Numbered from the stretch's first letter, positions 1 through 9,040 are shown. The stretch: DNA of 64,000 bases from Bacillota bacterium (GCA_023443625.1 JAEZTQ010000032.1:1-64000), one strand, 5' to 3'. Translations and numbers: made by a program. The notes: generated by a model not told the origin, from the letters alone.

Positions 1-3
1 AAG

Positions 4-61
4 GCACCTTCCTTTGTAGTTTTGTGGTTCTCGCAAACCTAATATTACCACAAAGGGGTGC
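4..61. terminator. Hairpin at the left edge, possible terminator
   Basis: TTTGTGGT (21-28) pairs perfectly with ACCACAAA (47-54), and GCACC (4-8) pairs with GGTGC (57-61), giving a two-part stem. On the plus strand it is followed by a short T run (62-65), so it may end a gene lying left of the window. It also lies downstream of the minus-strand gene ending at 138. A cis-regulatory RNA cannot be excluded, because its left part is cut off. Confidence 0.4.
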
Positions 62-137
62 TTTTCTGTACTCTAAAAATAAAAATGCAAACCTTTCCCA
101 TTTCTCCTAACCTAATTATACGCTAACTCAATTTAAG

Positions 138-299
138 TTATTTCATTTTAATTTTCCCGGTGGTTAAGTTAGCTGATTTCTTAATGATATGTACTCTCAA
201 TACACCTGATAAAATTCCCATCACAACGAACATACCCCATAGTATATTCCACACCAGGATACGAACTAGTTGTTGGCGTGGCATGTTATTCTTCTTCAT
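138..299 (-). CDS. Small single-pass membrane protein (53 aa), overlapping the acetyltransferase gene
   Basis: The protein starts MKKNNMPRQQ and has one hydrophobic helix at about residues 10-32, followed by a basic tail. No family is recognised. The start overlaps the last 14 bases of the upstream acetyltransferase gene in another frame, which suggests translational coupling; I see no independent GGAGG site. An in-frame extension upstream to 419 exists but runs antiparallel to no signal and lies wholly inside the acetyltransferase gene, so the ATG at 299 is preferred. Function is unknown, and it could be a chance ORF. Confidence 0.4.
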   Translation of the reverse strand: MKKNNMPRQQLVRILVWNILWGMFVVMGILSGVLRVHIIKKSANLTTGKIKMK

Positions 300-906
300 A
301 TCCCCACTGCCCCGGAAGACGAAGCTTCTCCAGGTAAGGAAATTTCTTATTAAATTCCTCCACTTCCTCCTCGGGTAGATTCTCGAATACATCAGACTCA
401 TAGAATTTACCCTTAACACCCTCTAGTCCACCAGGAATTAACTCAATTCCCATAAAGGCATCAAAATTCTCTCCCTTTGATGTGGTAATACCAAAATGAT
501 CGCAGGTTGTAAAACCATGCTTTGGATAATAACCTGGTTCGCCAAAGATGATGATTGCTCCGTATCTGGCCTCTCTTGCCAACTCCATGGTATGTCTAAG
601 TAATAATCCACCAATACCGGTATTCTGTAAACTAGGTTCTACACAAAGGGGCCCAAAGGTTATTACATCATATTCTTTATCTCCATCCACAACCTTTGCC
701 TTGGAATACATAATCATCCCAACAATTTTTTCATTCATTTCAGCAACACGACTAAGCTCTGGAATATAACAGGGATCCTTACGCATTTTATGTACTAAAA
801 GATGTTCATCACATCCTGGATGATGCAAATTCCAAAAAGCTTTCTGTGTTACATATTCCGTATCCCAATAATCCTCCATACGCTCTTCTCTTATAATTAT
901 ATTCAA
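286..906 (-). CDS. GNAT family N-acetyltransferase
   Basis: 206 aa. It has the GNAT fold signature: a central strand FGPLCVEPSLQNTGIGGLL (about residues 87-105), where the Q-x-x-G-I-G-G loop is the acetyl-CoA pyrophosphate-binding motif, followed by a YGAIIIFGEPGYYPKHGF segment typical of the small-molecule GNAT group with an FGxPxYY-K-G motif. The acceptor substrate cannot be told. The start is a TTG with AGGTG about eight bases upstream; an internal ATG at about 879 is the alternative. It follows the ABC exporter genes on the same strand, with about 100 bases between, and may be cotranscribed with them. Confidence 0.85.
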   Translation of the reverse strand: MNIIIREERMEDYWDTEYVTQKAFWNLHHPGCDEHLLVHKMRKDPCYIPELSRVAEMNEKIVGMIMYSKAKVVDGDKEYDVITFGPLCVEPSLQNTGIGGLLLRHTMELAREARYGAIIIFGEPGYYPKHGFTTCDHFGITTSKGENFDAFMGIELIPGGLEGVKGKFYESDVFENLPEEEVEEFNKKFPYLEKLRLPGQWGYEEE

Positions 907-1004
907 TATGATTCACCTTCCCCCTAACATTCTTACCTTCATAATTTCATGTCTATAAATACTCAATAAATTCTATGAGAATGAATTCCCTTAATATTTA
1001 TATA

Positions 1005-2000
1005 CTATTCCCGATCTTCCTTCGTATCCTTATAAATATATGTAATTATAGTTTCCATGGGCATTTCCTTGATGGAGATATCCGTAAATTCACACTTTTT
1101 AGAAAGCTCAGCCATAAAGTCAGCAATAGAAATTATCCAGGTGTCTACACTGACTGTGATATTAAGCTCTGATTCCCGTTCAATAATACTGGCACCTTCG
1201 ATGTCCAAGTCCCTAATGGGCTTTTGAAGAACAAGCTGGACGATTTTCTTAGCACCTAACACCATTCTTAGCTTTTCAATTGAATCATCAAATACCTTCT
1301 CACCATGGTTAATTATAATAACATTCTTAGCCAACTGCTCCACATCCTCCAAATCATGGGTGGTGAGAATAAAAGTGGTACCCCGTTTATTCATCTCATG
1401 GATAAATTCTCTGATTTTCTGTTTTGCAATAACATCCAGTCCAATGGTGGGTTCGTCAAGGAATACCACCTTGGGCTGATGGAGCATAGCCATAATGAAT
1501 TCGCATTTCATACGCTCTCCCAGAGAGAGAACTCTTGTGGGTCTTGTAATAAATTCCTCCACTTCAAAAAGCTTAGACATCACATCAATTCTTTCCTTAT
1601 AATCCTGATCAGATACGCCATAGATAGCTTTATTCATCCGAAAGCTATCTACCGGTGGGATGTCCCATATGAGCTGGGACTTCTGACCAAATACAGCTCC
1701 AATTTGATGAACATAAGCCTTCCTGTTCTTTGTAGGATTATAGTCCATAACCTTGATACTTCCGCTAGTGGGATACAAAGTCCCTGTTAGCATCTTTATT
1801 GTTGTAGATTTGCCGGCTCCATTTGGACCAAGGATACCAATAATATCCCCCTCTTCCACTGTAAAGGATATATCATTTACCGCCATAACCGGTACTTTCT
1901 CCCTGTGGAAAAAGGTCTTAATACTTTCTTTAAAGCCACTGCCTCTTTTATATGTTTCATATTTCTTAATTAAGTTATCTACTTTAATTATTGTTCCCAT
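1005..2000 (-). CDS. ABC transporter ATPase, partner of two ABC-2 permeases
   Basis: 331 aa, starting MGTIIKVDNLIKKY with GGAGG about eight bases upstream; the start lies 3 bases after the stop of the upstream permease. Walker A is GPNGAGKST, the signature is the variant LSLGER, and Walker B plus the catalytic Glu is VVFLDEPTIGLD, followed by an H-loop TTHDLEDVE. The insertion before Walker A and the LSLGE signature resemble the COG4586 group, which pairs with COG4587/COG3694 (DUF990-type) permeases, exactly as found here. It should power export or membrane-lipid/drug efflux; the substrate is unknown. Confidence 0.88.
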   Translation of the reverse strand: MGTIIKVDNLIKKYETYKRGSGFKESIKTFFHREKVPVMAVNDISFTVEEGDIIGILGPNGAGKSTTIKMLTGTLYPTSGSIKVMDYNPTKNRKAYVHQIGAVFGQKSQLIWDIPPVDSFRMNKAIYGVSDQDYKERIDVMSKLFEVEEFITRPTRVLSLGERMKCEFIMAMLHQPKVVFLDEPTIGLDVIAKQKIREFIHEMNKRGTTFILTTHDLEDVEQLAKNVIIINHGEKVFDDSIEKLRMVLGAKKIVQLVLQKPIRDLDIEGASIIERESELNITVSVDTWIISIADFMAELSKKCEFTDISIKEMPMETIITYIYKDTKEDRE

Positions 2001-2002
2001 CT

Positions 2003-2785
2003 TTAGCCTCCAACACCCTGATACAGACGTACCATTGAGCGGTATAATATAATTCCTAAGGTCATAAACAGTATGCAAGGAATAATCGCAAGAAACATCT
2101 CATAATTTCCTCGCCCCATGAGTGCTGCTGCCGGGAAGAAGCCAATCATGGCAACAGGAATAATATAAGAGGAAATTATAAGAGCTGTCTTTGGGAATAT
2201 GCTCTGTGGATATTTTCCAAAGTTTCGTACACTGTCAAATATTTCGGGAATTCGGGAGTTGCCAACCCATTTAAAGGAAGTTGCAGCCATCATAAGCGCA
2301 ATCCCCATCATTACCATCAAACCTATAAGAAACATAGCCAAAAACTGCAGCCACATAAAAAGGGATGGTGCTCCAATTTGTATTAAAGAAATAACAAATA
2401 TGGCTAGTCCTCCAAGAAAAAGTCCAATTGCATCAATGGAAAAGGTTTTGGCCATGAGAAGAAACATTGTATCAATGGGCATCAAGAGAGTCATCTCAAA
2501 ATTCCCTTCCCTCACAGCCCCCATGGTAGCCCACATAATTCCGTGAAAGGTCATATCCGCTATTGCCATTGACATAGTAAAGACCGACTGTATCAGTAGT
2601 ACTTCATATACATTCCAGCCCTCAAAACCTGCTCCCGATCCATAGATTAATACCGTAATCAGTGGAAATAAAATATCTCCAAGAAGCATAATAACGGTAT
2701 TTAAAAAGAAATTCATGCGATAGGTTGAAGCCGTAGCAAAGGAAACCCGGATGCATTCCTTATATACCTGTATATATCGTTTCAT
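2003..2785 (-). CDS. ABC-2 type permease (ABC2_membrane_6-like)
   Basis: 260 aa with about six hydrophobic helices and no ATPase motifs. The N-terminus MKRYIQVYKECIRVSFA and the run GAVREGNFEMTLLMPID fit the DUF990/COG3694 class of permeases. The ATG at 2785 is chosen because AAGGATGA lies five bases upstream; an earlier ATG at 2794 would overlap that site. It sits directly before the ATPase gene, so permease and ATPase are probably translationally coupled. Together with the next permease it should form the membrane pore of one heterodimeric exporter. Confidence 0.85.
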   Translation of the reverse strand: MKRYIQVYKECIRVSFATASTYRMNFFLNTVIMLLGDILFPLITVLIYGSGAGFEGWNVYEVLLIQSVFTMSMAIADMTFHGIMWATMGAVREGNFEMTLLMPIDTMFLLMAKTFSIDAIGLFLGGLAIFVISLIQIGAPSLFMWLQFLAMFLIGLMVMMGIALMMAATSFKWVGNSRIPEIFDSVRNFGKYPQSIFPKTALIISSYIIPVAMIGFFPAAALMGRGNYEMFLAIIPCILFMTLGIILYRSMVRLYQGVGG

Positions 2786-2927
2786 TTTAATCATCCTTAC
2801 TAACTAATTAAAGTTATATTGTAATAAAAATTAACCTAGCATTACCCTATTATTAATGATAATGAATTCTGCTGTTCTGTGATAATTTATTATAAGCATC
2901 CATACCCACGGAAGTTATTCGCTCTTT

Positions 2928-3746
2928 CTAGGCCCCAACTCCATTGAAATGCCTAATAGAAGCCTTGTAAATAAGTTCACTTAAAACTACTACAACAATA
3001 ACTGCTACCCCTTGAAGTGCTACTATCTCAGGTACGGCCATCTCTATTCCTGCAAGCTGAAAGCTTCCTGTAAATACCATGGCCGGAACATAGGACATAT
3101 AAGGAAAAGGCAAGAAAAATAAAAGCTCTTGTATCCTTTGGGGAAAGAAAACCAGGGGAATAAACACACCAGAAAAGACCCCTGATAATAAATCAAAGAC
3201 CCTGCGTATTCCCGAAGATTGCACAAACCAGAATGCCGTCATTCCAAGAATATAGTGGACGTAAAAATTCATTAGAAAGGCTAAACCTATGGAAAGTATA
3301 GTCCAACCTAGATTTTTGGGTAGCATATTTATACCAAACAAAAGGGAAAAAATCAAAGTGCATGGGATAAATTCAAAAGCAAATCCTAGTAAACGATGTC
3401 CTACTTTTTGAGAAAAGGCAAAGAAACGATGATGAATTGGGCGCATGGCAAAGGTTAGAAATTTACCTGTTCGAATTAACATCTGTAAATTCCAATCAGC
3501 AAAATCCATAGTCAAGTAACCAATGAGTGTAGATGCTCCAAAATAGGTTATCATCTGGGATAATTCCATTCCATTAATCTCTGTTCTTCCACCATAGGCC
3601 GCTGTCCATATAAAATATTGGACTATAAAATATACAGGGCCTACGAATATGGAAACCATGGAGTGAGTGCGGTAAGCACTCCACTCCTTATAGGTTACCA
3701 GTGCCACCGCTCTCATCACGTCAAATTGATGCCGTATGTATTTCAT
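2928..3746 (-). CDS. ABC-2 type permease (ABC2_membrane_6-like)
   Basis: 272 aa, about six membrane helices. Cytoplasmic N-terminus MKYIRHQFDVMRAVAL, then YKEWSAYRTHSM and a conserved-looking loop MLIRTGKFLTFAMRPIHHR. This is the second permease type of the COG4586/4587/3694 exporters. It starts 20 bases after the stop of the beta-lactamase-like gene, with GGAGACGG as ribosome site. A gap of 142 bases separates it from the second permease. Substrate unknown; the adjacent hydrolase may act on the same class of compound, but this is inference. Confidence 0.85.
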   Translation of the reverse strand: MKYIRHQFDVMRAVALVTYKEWSAYRTHSMVSIFVGPVYFIVQYFIWTAAYGGRTEINGMELSQMITYFGASTLIGYLTMDFADWNLQMLIRTGKFLTFAMRPIHHRFFAFSQKVGHRLLGFAFEFIPCTLIFSLLFGINMLPKNLGWTILSIGLAFLMNFYVHYILGMTAFWFVQSSGIRRVFDLLSGVFSGVFIPLVFFPQRIQELLFFLPFPYMSYVPAMVFTGSFQLAGIEMAVPEIVALQGVAVIVVVVLSELIYKASIRHFNGVGA

Positions 3747-3765
3747 TGATACCCCTCGCCGTCTC

Positions 3766-4932
3766 CTATTTTAGTCCTGACCACATTACCGCCGGGATAT
3801 TATCAATTGGTTCTGCACTCCAAGCATTATTAACAAAAGGAACATACCAGGCAGCTACCATTCTTTCCTTTGGATCAATAATTAGACCGCAGCCTCCTGC
3901 TCCCTCATGGAAGAAGGTTTCCTCTGAATAAAGACTAGCCTCTGTACAACGCATATCCGGGCCCATACCATACCTACGTTGTACACCCCCTGCATTCCAG
4001 CAGTAATCCTTAATATGAGGTGGGGTGTAAAGTGTTGTCATTTTCTCAATTGCCTTTCTTCCAATCACCCTAGTTCCGTCAATATATCCTCCCTGCTGTA
4101 GCATGATACCAAATCGGCACAAATCGTAAGCAGTTGAGTACATGTTGCCTCCGGTACCAGGTACATTTTGAAAGAATTTATCCACTTCATCTTCCTCATA
4201 GGTATCCTTTAAAACTGCTTCTATTAATTTCTCACGCTCTTCGCTAGGTATATTGGTTCTTTGTAAAATCTCTTTTCTTCTAAAACCAAATCCTGTATCC
4301 TTAAGACCGCAGGGCTTAACAATATGTTCTTCTATGTAATCATGGGCAAATTGTCCACTTACTCTGGTAATAATCTCTCCAAGAATAGCAAAGCCAAAGC
4401 TGCAGTAAGCCCATTCTTCACCTGGTGCTTTCCTCATACCACTTTTTAAAGACGCACTAATCCAGTTCTCCCCTTTAGCTTCAACAATAAAGTCCCAGGG
4501 TGAAACATAATATTTATTGGGAAAGCATCCTGGATCCGCTTGTAATCCCGAGGTATGGGAGAGAAGATGAGCTATTGTAATGTCCTCAAAGGGCTTCTCG
4601 TTAAACTCCTCTATAAATTCGCCAACCTTCTGATTTACCCTTAGTTTTCCATCCTCTGCTAATTTCCAGATTGCCACAGCAGTAAATAATTTAGTTATGG
4701 AAGCTATCCTCTGAATAGTATCCGGTCTTACTTCTCTGGAATCCTCCTCTTTATAAGACAGCTTACCAATAGCATTATTGGCAAAAATCTTACCATCTCG
4801 CGCCATACAATAATTTGAAGAAATAATTATCTTCTTTGCAATAAGATCTTCAATTAAATTGTTAATTGAAGTAATCCTGCTTTCATCATAACCAACTTCC
4901 CCTGGTAAAAACTCTGTTTTAAAACTTATCAT
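3766..4932 (-). CDS. Beta-lactamase-fold serine hydrolase (class C / esterase family)
   Basis: 388 aa. The catalytic S-x-x-K is in RIASITKLFTAVAI (about residue 80), the Y-x-S/N element is EWAYCSFGF, and the third motif is FFHEGAGGCG. These are the Beta-lactamase (PF00144) motifs shared by AmpC enzymes, D-aminopeptidases and esterases. No signal peptide is visible, so a cytoplasmic esterase or peptidase is more likely than a resistance beta-lactamase. Start ATG with GGGGAGG upstream. It is the first gene of the ABC exporter cluster on this strand. Confidence 0.85.
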   Translation of the reverse strand: MISFKTEFLPGEVGYDESRITSINNLIEDLIAKKIIISSNYCMARDGKIFANNAIGKLSYKEEDSREVRPDTIQRIASITKLFTAVAIWKLAEDGKLRVNQKVGEFIEEFNEKPFEDITIAHLLSHTSGLQADPGCFPNKYYVSPWDFIVEAKGENWISASLKSGMRKAPGEEWAYCSFGFAILGEIITRVSGQFAHDYIEEHIVKPCGLKDTGFGFRRKEILQRTNIPSEEREKLIEAVLKDTYEEDEVDKFFQNVPGTGGNMYSTAYDLCRFGIMLQQGGYIDGTRVIGRKAIEKMTTLYTPPHIKDYCWNAGGVQRRYGMGPDMRCTEASLYSEETFFHEGAGGCGLIIDPKERMVAAWYVPFVNNAWSAEPIDNIPAVMWSGLK

Positions 4933-5253
4933 ATGCTATATCCTCCCCTTCTCTTCTAATGGCCATTATGTAATATTTTCCATTACTTATTTATACATTA
5001 TACAATAATAGAAATTCAATGTAAAATACTAATATACTCCTTCTTTCCTAGATCTAGTTACAGCTTGGACATTTATTAGAATTGAAGATTGCTTGCAAAT
5101 TTACTTGCCTACAAGGAGTTTTTCATATTCTGTAATATGGCGTTCTGCCGCTGAAAGAGGCAGCCTATGGGATACGGAGCTTATGGCTAAACTGTCGCAA
5201 TATCTATAGTAGTAAATAAAAACTCGGTTGCAAAAAAGTATATCGTGAGATAC
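4933..5253. other. Intergenic region between divergent genes, unexplained
   Basis: Divergent promoter space between the hydrolase (minus) and the TSCPD-murG pair (plus). The left 150 bases are AT-rich with nothing recognised. From about 5110 the sequence is more GC-balanced and contains a hairpin CTGCC(9-nt loop)GGCAG at about 5141-5159. A 64-codon minus-strand frame crosses 5101-5295 but has no ribosome site and no family likeness, so it is not called. Confidence 0.4.
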
Positions 5254-5300
5254 AATGTACTCAATTATGAGTGCCCTATCCATGATAGGTTTCATACATT
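5254..5300 (+). ncRNA. Candidate three-way-junction RNA leader of the TSCPD-murG pair
   Basis: AATGTA (5254-5259) pairs with TACATT (5295-5300). Inside lie two hairpins, CTCA-atta-TGAG (5260-5271) and CCTATC-cat-GATAGG (5275-5289). The closed outer stem ends 33 bases before the start codon at 5334. It matches no RNA class I can name with confidence. Confidence 0.35.
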
Positions 5301-5333
5301 AGAATAGAACACAGAGGAAAGAAAGGGTTTATC

Positions 5334-5585
5334 ATGATATATAAAACTTCGGGCGTATGCAGCCGTGAGATTAGCTTTGATATAGATGAGAAATCAAACA
5401 CCATTCATAAGGTGCAGTTCAAAGGTGGTTGCTCCGGTAATGCTGATGGCCTGTCACGTTTACTAGTAGGTATGAAGGTTGAGGATGTTATTCGCAAGCT
5501 GGAGGGTGTAACTTGTGGTTTTAAGTCTACCTCCTGTCCAGATCAATTAGCGAAAGCCTTAAAGGAATGGAGGGAAAAGGCATGA
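5334..5585 (+). CDS. TSCPD domain protein (TIGR03905-like)
   Basis: 83 aa single-domain protein whose C-terminal half carries the name-giving motif as TSCPD (residues about 66-70), with [12 protein letters not shown] and CGFKSTSCP before it. Three conserved cysteines suggest metal or cofactor binding. The same domain occurs at the C-terminus of some vitamin B12-dependent ribonucleotide reductases; the stand-alone family has no settled role. Its stop overlaps the murG start (ATGA), so the two are translationally coupled. The long leader before it is structured. Confidence 0.85.
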   Translation: MIYKTSGVCSREISFDIDEKSNTIHKVQFKGGCSGNADGLSRLLVGMKVEDVIRKLEGVTCGFKSTSCPDQLAKALKEWREKA

Positions 5586-6646
5586 AACGTATTGTTTTAA
5601 CCGGAGGTGGAACAGCCGGTCATGTTACTCCTTGCATCGCCCTATTACCTGAATTAAAGAAAGAAGGATATGATATTCAATATATTGGTTCTTATCAGGG
5701 TATCGAGAAAAAACTTATCGAGGAATACAAAATCCCCTATCACGGAATTTCCTCAGGTAAGTTAAGAAGATATTTTGACCCCAAGAACTTCTCTGATCCC
5801 TTTAAGGTTGCAAAGGGCTATTTTGAAGCACGCAAATTATTAAAACAGTTAAAACCAGACATAGTATTCTCCAAAGGTGGCTTTGTAACTGTTCCCGTTG
5901 TGTTGGCCGCTAAAAAACATAAAATACCCGTTATTATTCATGAGTCTGATATGACCCCCGGTTTGGCTAATAAGCTTGCTCTGCCTTCGGCGACCAAGGT
6001 ATGTGCAAACTTTCCTGAAACAATTAAATATCTGCCAGCAGAGAAGGCTGTACTTACTGGAACTCCCATACGTAAGGAGCTTTTTTCAGGCAATAAAATT
6101 AAAGGACTGGATATTTGTGGTTTTTCAGCTAATAAACCTATTATATTAATTATTGGAGGAAGTACTGGCTCAAAAGCAATCAATGATATTATCCGGGGTA
6201 TGCTTCCCACATTACTCAGAGATTTTCAGGTCATTCATCTCTGTGGTAAAGGTAATCTGGATGAACGCTTTATAGATACTCCAGATTACGTTCAGTATGA
6301 ATATATGAAGGCTGAATTGAGTGATCTTTTTGCTGCCGCAGATCTTGTTATTTCCCGTGCAGGAGCCAATGCTATCTGCGAGTTACTTGCACTACGCAAA
6401 CCAAACATATTGATTCCCCTTCCTGCTGCCTCAAGCCGTGGTGACCAAATTCTAAATGCCGAATCCTTTGAACGTCAAGGCTATTCCTATGTACTAAAAG
6501 AAGAGGATTTAAGCATCAGCCGTCTCCTGGAAGCCATTCAATTGGTAATGGAGACTAAGAATGAATACATCAATGCAATGAATCAAAGTGAATTAAATAA
6601 TTCTATTGAGACCATTGTAAAGCTTATTAAAGAAACAACGAAATAA
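5582..6646 (+). CDS. murG: MurG, UDP-GlcNAc:lipid I N-acetylglucosaminyltransferase
   Basis: 354 aa. Transfers GlcNAc to lipid I to make lipid II for peptidoglycan at the inner face of the membrane. N-terminal glycine-rich loop [12 protein letters not shown], lipid-binding segment [10 protein letters not shown], second motif [15 protein letters not shown], and the C-terminal UDP-GlcNAc site with [26 protein letters not shown] and LPAASRGDQ-like sequence ([15 protein letters not shown]). It belongs to the Bacillus cereus-like MurG subtype with VTP rather than YPA after the loop. It is not in a division/cell-wall cluster, so it may be an additional murG copy. Start chosen at ATG 5582 with GGAGG upstream. 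Confidence 0.9.
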   Translation: MKRIVLTGGGTAGHVTPCIALLPELKKEGYDIQYIGSYQGIEKKLIEEYKIPYHGISSGKLRRYFDPKNFSDPFKVAKGYFEARKLLKQLKPDIVFSKGGFVTVPVVLAAKKHKIPVIIHESDMTPGLANKLALPSATKVCANFPETIKYLPAEKAVLTGTPIRKELFSGNKIKGLDICGFSANKPIILIIGGSTGSKAINDIIRGMLPTLLRDFQVIHLCGKGNLDERFIDTPDYVQYEYMKAELSDLFAAADLVISRAGANAICELLALRKPNILIPLPAASSRGDQILNAESFERQGYSYVLKEEDLSISRLLEAIQLVMETKNEYINAMNQSELNNSIETIVKLIKETTK

Positions 6647-6656
6647 CCCAATTAAA

Positions 6657-6697
6657 ATGCCCTATTGTCAGCATCTATCTGCTATACAATAGGGCAT
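6657..6697 (-). terminator. Terminator between convergent murG and HIT genes
   Basis: ATGCCCTATTGT (6657-6668) pairs perfectly with ACAATAGGGCAT (6686-6697). On the minus strand it is followed by TTTTAATT, so it best fits the end of the HIT gene, but it can serve both. Confidence 0.75.
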
Positions 6698-6717
6698 AAT
6701 AAATATTACCTTGTATA

Positions 6718-7128
6718 CTAAATTCTATTTGCAATTGCTGCTGCAAGACTGGCTGCTTCACCCTCCGCATATTGACCATGCTCCCAGGACATCTTCACTT
6801 TATCATTAATATATCTTGGTATGATATGAAGATGGAAGTGGTACACGGTCTGCCCCGCTGCCTCTCCATTATTTTGGAGAAGATTGATTCCATCACAATC
6901 CAGCTCTGCCTTTATTGCTCTTGCAATCCTTGTAGCAACTGTCATTACTTTGGAAGCGACATCCTCTTCTAACTCAAATAAATTAGCATAATGCTTCTTA
7001 GACAATATGATAACATGACCTTTTGCTGCTGGAGAAATATCCATGATTGCTTTAAAATTCTCATCCTCGTATAGGGTTGATGAAGGAATCTCACCCGCAA
7101 TTATTTTACAGAAAATACAGTTGTCCAT
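6718..7128 (-). CDS. HIT family hydrolase (Hint-like nucleotide hydrolase)
   Basis: 136 aa, the usual length. N-terminal CIFCKIIAGEIPS zinc/ordering motif, then FHLHIIPR carrying the histidine triad H-x-H-x-H. HIT proteins of this branch hydrolyse nucleoside phosphoramidates or adenylylated compounds in the cytoplasm. Start set at the ATG giving MDNCIFCK, with AGGAGG eight to ten bases upstream; an upstream in-frame extension of 30 codons is AT-rich and lies before the ribosome site. Single gene. Confidence 0.93.
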   Translation of the reverse strand: MDNCIFCKIIAGEIPSSTLYEDENFKAIMDISPAAKGHVIILSKKHYANLFELEEDVASKVMTVATRIARAIKAELDCDGINLLQNNGEAAGQTVYHFHLHIIPRYINDKVKMSWEHGQYAEGEAASLAAAIANRI

Positions 7129-7279
7129 AATCAAAAATCCTCCTGTGTCGATTGTTGTAGTACTAATAATATTGCATATTATTCCAATATTTGATACTAT
7201 CAATTTATTGTAGGTCATTTACTTTTCCATTTGAAAATAAAATTGTGTTTATAATCCAGCAGTATAGGGAGGTCTTAAT

Positions 7280-8032
7280 ATGTTGTCAGAATCGAATAAT
7301 GATGCACTCGCCTGCATGATAAAATCTAATCCCGAGTTTGAAACCCTTCTCCAAAGAGTTATTGATGATAATAAAAAAGCCACTTCCATGTTCGTTCATG
7401 AGCTACGTAATCCCCTCTCATTGCTCAAAGGAACCATACAATATATTGAACAAAAGAATCCCGAAGCGAAGGAATTTAAATACTGGAATCAAATACAGGA
7501 TTTAATTGGTGATATGGAGAATATCTTAGCAGATGCTTCCCTATTAAATATCTGCAATTACATACACAAAGAAAATATCAACCTAATAAATTTAATTACC
7601 AATGTAGCCAATAGCTTTATGCCCCAAGCATTAACTGAGCTCATTGACCTGTCTATATCCATGGATTCAGATAGTGAAGGATACTATTCATCCTATTCCT
7701 GTGATGAGGTTAAAATGAAGCAGGTGTTCTCAAACCTAATTAAAAATGCCTTTGAAGCAACAGAGCCAGGTGATTTCATACATATTAATTTAAAACACCT
7801 TCCAAAGGAAGCTCTTTCGCCGGCAAAACTGTCTATTCAGATAAGTAATAATGGTCAAGCAATTCCGCAAGATGCTCTTAAAGATATCTTTGTCCCCTTT
7901 GTAACTTATAAGAAGGGTGGTACGGGAGTAGGTCTTGCCCTAGTTAACAAGGTAATTGCTCTGCACTATGGAAGTATTGTTGTTGAATCTAATGAAGATT
8001 TAACTTCATTTACCATATTGCTTCCTTTATGA
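7280..8032 (+). CDS. Soluble sensor histidine kinase, orphan
   Basis: 250 aa with no membrane segment. H-box FVHELRNPLSLLKG (His at about residue 40), N-box QVFSNLIKNAFEA, G1 ISNNGQAIP, F-box IFVPFVTYK and G2 GGTGVGLAL. The input region is only about 30 residues, so the signal must come from a partner protein. Lack of a response regulator beside it and the small cytoplasmic layout recall kinases that feed the Spo0A phosphorelay in Clostridia, but this is inference. GGGAGG site seven bases before ATG. Its stop is six bases from the convergent next gene. Confidence 0.88.
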   Translation: MLSESNNDALACMIKSNPEFETLLQRVIDDNKKATSMFVHELRNPLSLLKGTIQYIEQKNPEAKEFKYWNQIQDLIGDMENILADASLLNICNYIHKENINLINLITNVANSFMPQALTELIDLSISMDSDSEGYYSSYSCDEVKMKQVFSNLIKNAFEATEPGDFIHINLKHLPKEALSPAKLSIQISNNGQAIPQDALKDIFVPFVTYKKGGTGVGLALVNKVIALHYGSIVVESNEDLTSFTILLPL

Positions 8033-8038
8033 TTAACC

Positions 8039-9040
8039 TTAGAGAATATTAAATTGAAAAACCTGATCAAAGGAGCGAAGGGTCTTAAAATTGCCTTTTG
8101 CAGTTAATTCGCCTGACATAAATGCCCCTTGAAATGTTGTTCTTCCAAGGACAAGCTTATTCATAACACTATGGGTTGTTTTTGCTACTACATCGGCATC
8201 GGGCTTATCACCGTAGTAACATTTCAGATGGTTATTATTAATTTCAACAATTAATGTCTTCTGTGTATCAGATAGGAAAATTGAATAAGCTGCAGCAAAA
8301 TCATCTAAGGGATGGAAATTATCCTTTAAGTTTTTAATAAAATCCTGGCCTGCATCACCCTCGCTATTAGTATTCATCATTTCCTTAAAAAGCTGAGTCA
8401 GTTCTTCGATATCTTCTTTTTGCTTCTTAACATAGGTATCATCCGATACATACATGGAAAGCTGCTCACTCTCTTGAGGTGTGAGTACGATGGAACTTCC
8501 CCGTAAAACATTCTGCTTAATTGCTGTATTGCTCGTAGGAAGCATCTTCATTTTATGATGAATTTTACGATAAAAGGATTCTGCTTCTTTTTCTATTATT
8601 ATGCCGTAATCTGTATTTGTCTCAAAATCAACATGATTTTCTACGTAAGCACTAATACCATTGCATGGAATTCCTCCAAGCATCTCCCAGGCTTTAATAA
8701 GGGTCTGCTCAGCATCTCTCTCACCATATGTATTAGCTGTAATAACAGGTAACATATACAGCTTACTTAACTTCTCCTTATCCGCATAATGCCAACATGC
8801 ATCTAAGAATTGCTGCATAAATCCGCCAATTCCCATCCACTCTACAGTTGTTGCAAGAATCACACCATCAACCTCTTTAAGGGTCTTAGGTAACATGGAA
8901 AGGGCATTCTTCTCCTCGTAGAGATTGTATCTGGTTACTTGTACTCTAAGTTCTTCTAAAACTGATGTAATCTTACTCATTACATATAAGGTTGGATCTT
9001 CAATTAATCCCCTGCCGCCATAATAGATATTAATTTTCAT
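8039..9040 (-). CDS. Flavodoxin-like NAD(P)H reductase fused to an SCP2 sterol-carrier-like domain
   Basis: 333 aa. Residues 1-190 resemble the NADPH-dependent FMN reductase/flavodoxin fold: MKINIYYGGRGLIEDPT start, VDGVILATTVEWMGIGGFM flavin loop, PVITANTYGERD. Residues about 235-333 look like an SCP2 lipid-binding domain: FLSDTQKTLIVEINN, then a strand-rich tail ending LGRTTFQGAFMSGELTAKG and a short helix. Lipid-binding domains fused to a flavin fold suggest redox work on a hydrophobic substrate. It is a stand-alone, convergent gene. Confidence 0.75.
   Translation of the reverse strand: MKINIYYGGRGLIEDPTLYVMSKITSVLEELRVQVTRYNLYEEKNALSMLPKTLKEVDGVILATTVEWMGIGGFMQQFLDACWHYADKEKLSKLYMLPVITANTYGERDAEQTLIKAWEMLGGIPCNGISAYVENHVDFETNTDYGIIIEKEAESFYRKIHHKMKMLPTSNTAIKQNVLRGSSIVLTPQESEQLSMYVSDDTYVKKQKEDIEELTQLFKEMMNTNSEGDAGQDFIKNLKDNFHPLDDFAAAYSIFLSDTQKTLIVEINNNHLKCYYGDKPDADVVAKTTHSVMNKLVLGRTTFQGAFMSGELTAKGNFKTLRSFDQVFQFNIL

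Noticed and set aside
5120..5220. c-di-GMP-I (GEMM) riboswitch
   Set aside because: Some resemblance to the ACGCAAAGC-CUAA part, but the conserved GGCAAACC segment and the tetraloop docking elements are absent.
5101..5295. 64-codon minus-strand frame in the divergent gap
   Set aside because: No ribosome site, no recognisable family, and it overlaps paired sequence that fits a plus-strand leader better.
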